Source: Bacteroidales bacterium (GTDB lineage Bacteria; Bacteroidota; Bacteroidia; Bacteroidales; WCHB1-69). From it: a DNA stretch of 10,870 nucleotides. This document shows, in pieces, positions 5,749 to 10,870 of the stretch (positions are counted from its first letter, which is position 1; each line of letters starts with the position of its first letter). The stretch is taken from positions 1 to 10,870 of the forward strand of contig JAISAD010000012.1 in assembly GCA_031266895.1 (NCBI GenBank). Reading direction: 5' to 3'. The translations under genes were made by a program, and so were the position numbers. The notes beneath the pieces are model-generated. The model ran no database searches, was not told where the DNA came from, and saw only the letters and a list, made by a program, of their open reading frames with translations.

Positions 5749-7224
5749 CTATGAATTTTGTTCCCATACAGCGCCATCCTTAGTATCTTTAATGACAATT
5801 CCCAACTGAATCAGCCTGTCGCGGATGGCATCGGCAACTGCCCAGTTTTTACTGATTTTGGCTTCCTGGCGAATATCCAGCATTACGCTCATCAGGGCAT
5901 CGGTAAGATTAGAATGCTGATTGTCCTGTTGCGGTTTCAATCCGAGAATGTCAAACATAAAAGTGTGAAAATACTGTTTCAGCAGGGCTAAATTGTCAGC
6001 TGTAAGCGAGGCTTTCCCGTCGTGCATGGCATTAATCAGGCGAGTGGCATCAAACAGTTCCGCAATCAGGCGCGGCGTGTTGAGATCATCATTCATTGCT
6101 TCGTAACATTTTGTTATCCACATTTTTATATCTTCCGTAGAGTTATCGCCTGCTTTTAACTTATTCAAGGTTTGCACAGCACTATAGAGTTTGGCCAAGC
6201 CTTTTTCTGCCGCTACCAGTGCGTTACTTGAGAAATCAAGCGTACCGCGATAATGAGCCTGCAGTACAAAAAAGCGAACTGTCATGGGAGCAAACGGCTG
6301 TTCCAGCAGGACATGCGTGCCGGTAAAAAATTCCTTGAGAGTAATGAAATTGCCTAATGATTTGCCCATTTTTTGTCCATTAATGGTAATCATATTGTTG
6401 TGCATCCAATATTTTACTGACTCCCGGCCATTGGCCACCGTGCTTTGACACACTTCCGATTCGTGATGAGGAAAGAGCAAATCCATGCCGCCGCCATGAA
6501 TATCAAAATGCTTGCCCAAATATTTGGTACTCATTGCTGTACATTCAATATGCCAGCCCGGAAATCCCTCGCTCCAAGGCGATTTCCAACGCATGATATG
6601 CGTTGGCGAAGCCTTTTTCCAAAGGGCAAAATCGGCCGGATGGCGTTTCTCTTCCTGTCCGTCAAGCGTGCGTGTATTGGTCATCAACTCATCCAGTACC
6701 CGTCCCGAAAGTTTCCCGTAGCCAAACTCTTTATCATATTTCTCTACATCAAAATATACGGATCCTTCGGAAATATAGGCGTATCCTTTTTCCAAAATCT
6801 GCTCTATCAGTTCTATCTGCTCTATAATATGTCCCGAAGCCCGCGGCTCAATAGAGGGCCGCTTTACATTGAGCGCATCCATTGCATCATGATAACTGTC
6901 GGCGTAAAATTGCGCAATTTCCATAGGTTCAAGTGCTTCGAGTCGCGCTTTCTTCTCGATTTTGTCTTCTCCCTCGTCGGCATCATTTTCCAAATGTCCT
7001 ACATCGGTAATATTGCGCACGTAGCGTACTTTGTAGCCAATGTGCTGCAAATAACGGAAAAGCATGTCAAAAGTAACGGCTGGCCGCGCATGTCCCAAAT
7101 GAGGCTCGCCATAAACCGTAGGACCACACACGTAAAGCCCCGCAATGTCTTTATGTAAGGGCACAAATAGCTCTTTTTTCTTTGTTAACGTATTGAATAT
7201 CTGAAATTCAGCTTTATTATCCAT
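5749..7224 (-). CDS. cysS: Cysteinyl-tRNA synthetase
   Basis: This class I aminoacyl-tRNA synthetase charges tRNA-Cys in the cytoplasm. Starting from the ATG at 7222-7224 (MDNKAEFQIFNTL) it has 491 residues, a normal length. The HIGH-type motif is PHLGHAR (41-47) and the KMSKS-type motif is KMGKS (285-289). The zinc that selects cysteine is held by Cys33 (CGPTVYG), Cys228 (WHIECTAM), His253 and Glu257 (FPHHESEVC), all present. The C-terminal helical part includes the DALR-like region around NDDLNTPRLIAELFDATRLINA. An in-frame TTG at 7228-7230 would add two residues; I prefer the ATG, which has ggag about 11 bases upstream. It is a single-gene unit, divergent from purA and convergent with the beta-barrel gene. 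Confidence 0.97.
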   Translation of the reverse strand: MDNKAEFQIFNTLTKKKELFVPLHKDIAGLYVCGPTVYGEPHLGHARPAVTFDMLFRYLQHIGYKVRYVRNITDVGHLENDADEGEDKIEKKARLEALEPMEIAQFYADSYHDAMDALNVKRPSIEPRASGHIIEQIELIEQILEKGYAYISEGSVYFDVEKYDKEFGYGKLSGRVLDELMTNTRTLDGQEEKRHPADFALWKKASPTHIMRWKSPWSEGFPGWHIECTAMSTKYLGKHFDIHGGGMDLLFPHHESEVCQSTVANGRESVKYWMHNNMITINGQKMGKSLGNFITLKEFFTGTHVLLEQPFAPMTVRFFVLQAHYRGTLDFSSNALVAAEKGLAKLYSAVQTLNKLKAGDNSTEDIKMWITKCYEAMNDDLNTPRLIAELFDATRLINAMHDGKASLTADNLALLKQYFHTFMFDILGLKPQQDNQHSNLTDALMSVMLDIRQEAKISKNWAVADAIRDRLIQLGIVIKDTKDGAVWEQNS

Positions 7225-7239
7225 AAACAATTATACTCC

Positions 7240-7298
7240 AAGGGACTCCTGCAGTTACCTTTTTTTCCTTTGATTTTAACCCGACGTCGAAGTCCCTT
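7240..7298 (-). other. Inverted repeat in the cysS leader
   Basis: aagggact (7240-7247) and agtccctt (7291-7298) are exact reverse complements, separated by 43 bases. Both fall in the predicted cysS 5' leader, between the -7 element and the ATG, so an 8-bp long-range stem could form in the mRNA close to the start codon. I see no match to a known riboswitch or T-box. Confidence 0.35.
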
Positions 7299-7321
7299 AA
7301 AACGTTACGGGAAAATCGGTG

Positions 7322-7329
7322 CAAAGTTA
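7322..7329 (-). promoter_or_regulatory. Predicted -7 element for cysS
   Basis: The minus strand reads TAACTTTG, continuing CACC, a match to TAnnTTTG with the same GCACC extension as the lpxB-operon promoter. Transcription would start near 7315 and leave a leader of about 90 bases before the ATG at 7224. A -33 element is not obvious. Confidence 0.6.
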
Positions 7330-7407
7330 CGAGAATTTTTGAAAAGATATTGACAGATTGCAATTTTTTGAAACATAATTCAAAATAAGCAGTTCAAAAA
7401 ATTTCTC

Positions 7408-7415
7408 TATTTTTG
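7408..7415 (+). promoter_or_regulatory. Predicted -7 element for purA
   Basis: TATTTTTG, followed by CAACTTT, matches the Bacteroidota TAnnTTTG consensus. The start of transcription would be near 7422, giving a leader of about 27 A/T-rich bases before the ATG at 7449. No -33 box is clear at the expected distance. Confidence 0.6.
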
Positions 7416-7448
7416 CAACTTTAAATTATGCACTAATTATCAATAATA

Positions 7449-8717
7449 ATGAAGATGGACATTTTGCTTGGGTTGCAATGGGGCGACGAAGGAAAAGGTA
7501 AGATTGTGGATGTATTTGCTTCTGATTATGAGGTAATTGCGCGTTTTCAAGGCGGACCAAATGCGGGGCATTCGCTCGAATTTAACGGAATAAAACACAT
7601 ACTGCATATTATTCCTTCAGGGATTTTTCATCGTGAAAAAATCAATATAATCGGCAATGGCGTAGTCATTGATCCTCTGATTTTTCAGGAAGAAATTGAA
7701 ACGTTACAGAAAATGGGACTGAATCCGGCAGAAAATCTTCGTATTTCTCGAAAGGCTCATCTTATTCTGCCAACTCACAAATTACTGGATGCCGCCTCAG
7801 AATTGCAAAAGGGCAATAAAAAAATCGGCTCTACCCTAAAGGGAATCGGGCCGGTTTATACCGATAAGACAGCTCGTAATGGATTGAGAATTTGCGATTT
7901 GCAATCTTCCGATTTTCGCGAACGCTACCGGGAGCAGGTCGCTCGCCATATCGCCGTTTTTGAACAGTGCCATTTCGACTATCAGGCACATCTGCCGGCT
8001 ATGGAAGCAGCATGGTTTAAGTCGCTGGATTGCTTATTGCAATTTCCCTTTATTGACAGCGAATATGAACTGCACGACCTTCTTTCGGCCAGCAAAAAGG
8101 TGCTGGCTGAAGGGGCACAAGGCACACTGCTTGATCTTGATTTTGGCGCGTATCCCTTTGTTACATCGTCTAATACAATTGCTGCCGGTGCATTTACCGG
8201 CTTGGGATTGTCGCCGCATTGCGCCGGCCGAATTATCGGTATCGTAAAAGCTTACTGTACCCGCGTGGGCAGCGGTCCGTTTCCGACTGAACTGTTTGAC
8301 GAAATCGGGGAGCAGCTGCGCCGGCAGGGAAACGAGTTTGGCGCTACCACCGGCAGGCCGCGCCGCTGTGGCTGGCTGGATCTTGTGGCGCTCAAATATG
8401 CCGTGATGATTAATGGTGTTACCGAAATTGTGCTGACGAAAGCAGATGTAATGTCCAATTTTGATACCATAAACATTTGTACTGCTTACAAAGTCAATGG
8501 AAAAATTGTGAAGCGGATGCCGACCGAAACTGATGTGAAAATAGAGCCGATATTTACCTCTTTCAAGGGCTGGAAAGAGGATATTTGCGCCATCAGACGC
8601 TACGACGGATTGCCGGAAGCGCTGAAAAATTATATACAGTTTATTGAACAGGAGGTAAGTACAAAAATCTCTATTGTGTCGGTTGGCCCGGATCGCGAAG
8701 CTACCATTATACGTTAA
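7449..8717 (+). CDS. purA: Adenylosuccinate synthetase
   Basis: PurA makes adenylosuccinate from IMP, aspartate and GTP, the first step from IMP to AMP. The protein has 422 residues, as expected. The GTP/IMP-binding N-terminal loop GLQWGDEGKGK (8-18) holds the catalytic Asp13, and His41 lies in GGPNAGHSL. Other signatures are KIGSTLKGIGPVYTDK, LAEGAQGTLLDLDFGAYPFVTSSN and TTGRPRRCGWLD. The ATG at 7449 gives MKMDILLGLQWGDEG, the normal N-terminus; the ATG two codons later is less likely. It appears to head a plus-strand unit with the small lipoprotein (12 bp on), the SprT-like gene and possibly the DUF4369-type lipoprotein. Confidence 0.97.
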   Translation: MKMDILLGLQWGDEGKGKIVDVFASDYEVIARFQGGPNAGHSLEFNGIKHILHIIPSGIFHREKINIIGNGVVIDPLIFQEEIETLQKMGLNPAENLRISRKAHLILPTHKLLDAASELQKGNKKIGSTLKGIGPVYTDKTARNGLRICDLQSSDFRERYREQVARHIAVFEQCHFDYQAHLPAMEAAWFKSLDCLLQFPFIDSEYELHDLLSASKKVLAEGAQGTLLDLDFGAYPFVTSSNTIAAGAFTGLGLSPHCAGRIIGIVKAYCTRVGSGPFPTELFDEIGEQLRRQGNEFGATTGRPRRCGWLDLVALKYAVMINGVTEIVLTKADVMSNFDTINICTAYKVNGKIVKRMPTETDVKIEPIFTSFKGWKEDICAIRRYDGLPEALKNYIQFIEQEVSTKISIVSVGPDREATIIR

Positions 8718-8729
8718 AACTATGACACG

Positions 8730-8903
8730 ATGAAACACAGAACGATATTACTAATGCTCTGGACATTGCTTCTTGTGCTGGCAGTGGGATGTGCTCCCAG
8801 GATACCATACAAAAAGCCACACAAAAGACTCAAAAATTGCGGCTGTGAACGGCTTGTCCCGCAACCGGACTGCATGAATTCTCTTACATGTTGTTATGTC
8901 TAA
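8730..8903 (+). CDS. Small Cys-rich lipoprotein (57 aa), unrecognised family
   Basis: A 57-codon gene that automated minimum-length cut-offs would miss. The N-terminus MKHRTILLMLWTLLLVLAVGC is a clear lipoprotein signal: a positive n-region, a hydrophobic stretch, then lipobox LAVGC with Cys21 as the lipidated residue. The mature part would be only 37 residues. It starts basic (PRIPYKKPHKRLKN) and ends in a Cys-rich tail (CGC, PDC, TCC). That gives five cysteines (37, 39, 48, 54, 55) besides the lipidated one. The gene starts 12 bp after purA, and its last 8 bases overlap the start of the SprT-like gene, which suggests translational coupling. I do not recognise the family. Possible roles are metal binding or a disulfide-stabilised envelope peptide, but neither is shown. 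Confidence 0.75.
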   Translation: MKHRTILLMLWTLLLVLAVGCAPRIPYKKPHKRLKNCGCERLVPQPDCMNSLTCCYV

Positions 8904-9522
8904 ATTTACTGAATCTGAATTTGTTGCACAAATTGGACGCTACTTTCCGCCTGAGGCGCTCTCCTTTTCTTTTTCTTTATTTGATAAAGAGAATTTTAGA
9001 ATTAAAATAACCCCGCATCGAAAGAGCAAAAAGGGAGATTTTCGCCTGTCTGCACCTCCTCATTCTCCACCTCTTATTACCATTAATAGCACTCTGTCGC
9101 CTTACGAGTTTTTAGTGGTATATCTGCACGAAGTGGCACACTGCATGACTTACAAACGGCATCCGAAGCGGATAGCACCACATGGCAGGGAGTGGAAAGT
9201 TCAATATCGACAGCTTTTTTATGAGTTGCTATCTGCCGTTACACTGCCCAATGAGGTAAAAATTGCCTTTGAAACTCATTTGCAGCATGTTAAAAGTTCT
9301 TCAGCGTTGGACGAGGCGTTAAATAATCTATTTTATAAAGACAGTGTTAAACATCCTGATGAATTTACGGTAAAAGAACTGCAACCCAACGATCTTTTTT
9401 TGTGTCAAAAAAAAGTGTTTCGGTTTGAGCGCTTAGTTCGCACGCGCGTCCGTTGCATCATGATACGGAATAATAAGCCCTATTTGGTGGCCGGTCATGC
9501 TAAAGTGCTTAAAATTAACTAA
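8896..9522 (+). CDS. SprT-like zinc metalloprotease domain protein
   Basis: A 208-residue protein with the SprT-like zinc metallopeptidase core. HEVAH at residues 78-82 gives two zinc ligands and the catalytic Glu79, and His96 in APHGREW is the likely third ligand. Eukaryotic relatives (Spartan/SPRTN) digest proteins crosslinked to DNA; bacterial SprT-like proteins are poorly characterised. The C-terminal half (about 110-208) ends in strands (FRFERLVRTRVRCIMI...KPYLVAGHAKVLKIN) resembling the C-terminal part of other Bacteroidota SprT-like proteins. It lacks the four-cysteine zinc ribbon found in some family members. No signal peptide is present, so it is cytoplasmic. The ATG at 8896 lies inside the end of the preceding lipoprotein gene (8-bp overlap). 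Confidence 0.88.
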   Translation: MSKFTESEFVAQIGRYFPPEALSFSFSLFDKENFRIKITPHRKSKKGDFRLSAPPHSPPLITINSTLSPYEFLVVYLHEVAHCMTYKRHPKRIAPHGREWKVQYRQLFYELLSAVTLPNEVKIAFETHLQHVKSSSALDEALNNLFYKDSVKHPDEFTVKELQPNDLFLCQKKVFRFERLVRTRVRCIMIRNNKPYLVAGHAKVLKIN

Positions 9523-9601
9523 CATTATAGCTATACAAATGATATTACCTGTTTTTAAAGATAAAAGCAAATACAGAAAAATCCTTTCCGTAGGCCCTTT
9601 A

Positions 9602-10318
9602 ATGCGCTTGTGTTTTACTACTGCTTTAGCCCTTTTTTTACTAACCTCCTGTCATCACCGCAAGCAGCTTATCTCCTTTGAAGGAACGCTTGCTTATGCC
9701 GGAAATGCTATGATCTATTTGGCACACCTTACATCCGATGGATTGTTTATTATTGACTCATGCCCTGTTGAGCAAGGCAGGTTCAAGCTGGCAGTGCGCA
9801 AAGAACCCGGCAAAAACAGGAACTGTTATGCAACACCATCATTCTATCGCATTCAACTGACGCCCAAAAGCAATTATGTAACGTTGCCGGCAAAGGCGGG
9901 TGATAAAATTGTTCTGACGGCCGATGCCCGTGATTTGGTAAAAAGCTACACGGCAAGCGGTAACACTGATGTGCAGCTTATGCAGCAGCTTGATCACCGT
10001 TTGAAAAGTTTTATTGACTCTACCGACCAGTTGCAAGTATATTATGTACAGCATATTGACAACGATTCAGCACGAATGTATGTAGAAAAGGAATACAATC
10101 AGTTAGTAGCTAATCACACTGCCTTTTTACAGAATTTTATCACTCAAAACAGTCAATCCATGGTAACTGTCATGGCTTTTTATCAGATGTATAATCAGAA
10201 AAAATTCTTTTCCGAAATAGACGATTTGCCGCTGTTGCAGTCAATTTATACCCATCTAAATCGCCTTTATCCACAAAATGAACATGTGCTCTTTCTAAAA
10301 ACAAGAATAGAAAAATAG
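9602..10318 (+). CDS. DUF4369-type lipoprotein lacking the usual thioredoxin domain
   Basis: From the ATG at 9602 this is a 238-residue lipoprotein. MRLCFTTALALFLLTSC is a compact signal with lipobox LLTSC and lipidated Cys17. The following HHRK is basic, unlike the acidic signal that sends Bacteroidota lipoproteins to the cell surface, so a periplasm-facing location is likely. Residues about 22-120 resemble DUF4369 (ISFEGTLAYAGNAMIYLAHL...IIDSCPVEQGRFKL). Residues 125-238 are helical and end RLYPQNEHVLFLKTRIEK. In the related family this helical part is normally followed by a TlpA/AhpC-type thioredoxin domain with CxxC; here a TAG stops the protein exactly there. An upstream in-frame ATG at 9539 would add 21 residues and make a poorer signal. 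The stop codon overlaps a possible recombination core and precedes a recombinase gene, so truncation by insertion is possible. Confidence 0.75.
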   Translation: MRLCFTTALALFLLTSCHHRKQLISFEGTLAYAGNAMIYLAHLTSDGLFIIDSCPVEQGRFKLAVRKEPGKNRNCYATPSFYRIQLTPKSNYVTLPAKAGDKIVLTADARDLVKSYTASGNTDVQLMQQLDHRLKSFIDSTDQLQVYYVQHIDNDSARMYVEKEYNQLVANHTAFLQNFITQNSQSMVTVMAFYQMYNQKKFFSEIDDLPLLQSIYTHLNRLYPQNEHVLFLKTRIEK

Positions 10319-10327
10319 TATTTTTGC
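10318..10327 (+). other. Candidate att core / promoter-like sequence GTATTTTTGC
   Basis: This 10-mer fits GTANNTTTGC, the core I recall for insertion sites of CTnDOT-type Bacteroides elements. It begins on the last base of the lipoprotein stop codon and lies 20 bp before the recombinase stop, where an element end would be expected. A 7-1-7 palindrome (aaaaata g tattttt, 10311-10325) is centred on its first base. Caution: the motif contains the -7 promoter consensus TAnnTTTG, and two predicted promoters in this window (3651-3660 and 7321-7330, minus strand) also match the 10-mer. The call therefore rests on position rather than sequence. Confidence 0.35.
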
Positions 10328-10347
10328 ACAGTTTTCCCTCCTCCCCT

Positions 10348-10870
10348 TCAATCCCACTTCTTCATCTCTCTGACCTTGACCTCATCCACGACTTTGGCGT
10401 AGATCAGGGTAGTTTTCAGGCTGGTATGCCCCAGTAGCCTGCTCACTACCTCTATCGGGATGCCCAGCTGCAGGGAGAGGGTGGCAAAGGTGTGCCGCGC
10501 CACATGGCAGGTGAGATGGGTGCCGATGCCGCAACTCCTGCCAATGTCCTGCAGGATCCTGTTGGTAGTCTTGTTGCAATATACTTTAAAGACTGGCAGG
10601 TTTCCCACCTTGCCCTGCGCGGGGCTCCCTGTTTTTCTATTTCCCTGCGCGTCTTCCCTTTGCTGCGCGGATGAGTCAGGAGCAGCGGGTAGGGGAAAGT
10701 GTTTGGGCAACGCCTCATCCAGCAACCTGAGCGCCCGCTTGGAGAGCGGAACAGTCACCGAGCGACCGGTCTTGTGCATCCTCAGGGATATCATCCCCTC
10801 CCTGAGATGGTGAACGCACAGCGACTTCAGGTCGGAATAGCGAAGACCCGTATAGCAGGCAAACAGAAAA
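10348..10870 (-). CDS. Tyrosine recombinase/integrase, 3' part (runs off the right edge)
   Basis: The open frame continues past the internal ATG at 10794 to the window edge, so this is the C-terminal 173 residues of a longer gene. The first visible residues, FLFACYTGLRYSDLKSL, carry the catalytic arginine (codon 10840-10842) in the form usual for Bacteroidota phage/transposon integrases. Further on are HVARH (His and second Arg of the HxxR box), LLGHTS (His) and the nucleophilic Tyr in TTLIYAKV, so the catalytic set is complete. An unusual polar insert of about 27 residues (APDSSAQQREDAQG... to GKVG) sits between the first Arg and the HxxR box. The coding DNA is clearly more G+C rich (a 60-base sample is 65%) than the preceding gene (samples of 35-48%), which suggests a separate origin. 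It probably mobilises an element lying to the right. Confidence 0.92.
   Translation of the reverse strand, partial: FLFACYTGLRYSDLKSLCVHHLREGMISLRMHKTGRSVTVPLSKRALRLLDEALPKHFPLPAAPDSSAQQREDAQGNRKTGSPAQGKVGNLPVFKVYCNKTTNRILQDIGRSCGIGTHLTCHVARHTFATLSLQLGIPIEVVSRLLGHTSLKTTLIYAKVVDEVKVREMKKWD

Noticed and set aside
8034..8738. 234-codon minus-strand open frame inside purA
   Set aside because: It is antisense to conserved purA sequence, and its translation shows no family motif.
9394..9415. T7 and A8 runs forming an inverted repeat, resembling a terminator or slippage site
   Set aside because: They lie in the middle of the SprT-like coding sequence, the stem is only A/T with two G/C pairs, and the A8 run is not in the frame of a canonical -1 slippery heptamer. 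I see no alternative product worth proposing.
10348..10794. Recombinase as a short 148-residue protein starting at the ATG at 10794
   Set aside because: The frame stays open upstream to the window edge and encodes the conserved GLRYSDL catalytic-arginine motif, so that ATG is internal and the gene is simply cut by the window.

Overview
The window looks like a chromosomal segment of a member of the Bacteroidota. The evidence is the set of protein families (a DUF3127 protein, a DUF4369-type lipoprotein, a Bacteroidota-style LpxB, a MurA carrying Asp in place of the active-site Cys), promoter-like -7 elements of the form TAnnTTTG ahead of the main transcription units, and the lack of strong Shine-Dalgarno sequences. 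The genus cannot be read from the sequence alone. Most of the window is ordinary housekeeping DNA. The right end changes character: it is more G+C rich and carries a phage/conjugative-transposon-type tyrosine recombinase.

Layout. Positions 1-216 hold no convincing gene but contain two tandem copies of a 23-bp hairpin unit that run into the 3' end of the first gene. From 3598 leftwards to 217 lies a tight four-gene minus-strand unit: a DUF3127 protein with an SSB-like acidic C-terminal tip, a cytoplasmic NlpC/P60 peptidase with an SH3-like domain, a GNAT acetyltransferase, and a fused LpxB-HAD(GmhB-like) protein. A 152-bp divergent promoter region separates it from murA and a small outer-membrane beta-barrel protein (plus strand, 3751-5738). 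This promoter region contains a near-perfect 25-bp inverted repeat whose outer ends are the two opposed -7 elements. cysS (minus) converges on this pair with only 10 bp between stop codons. A second divergent intergenic region (7225-7448) separates cysS from purA. Downstream of purA, in the same direction and closely spaced, are a 57-residue Cys-rich lipoprotein, a SprT-like metalloprotease and a DUF4369-type lipoprotein. The last stops where its family usually continues into a thioredoxin (TlpA) domain. Immediately after its stop codon, and overlapping it, is a 10-bp sequence that fits GTANNTTTGC, the core reported for CTnDOT-type insertion sites. Next comes the 3' part of a tyrosine recombinase gene that runs in from the right edge.

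How the genes relate. lpxB and its HAD partner domain (LPS), murA (first committed step of peptidoglycan), the NlpC/P60 peptidase (murein peptide processing) and the beta-barrel protein form an envelope-biogenesis neighbourhood on both sides of one shared promoter region. cysS and purA are translation and purine-synthesis genes. The lipoproteins and SprT-like gene are a poorly characterised tail of the purA unit. The right edge is best read as one end of an integrated element whose body lies outside the window; this last point is inference.
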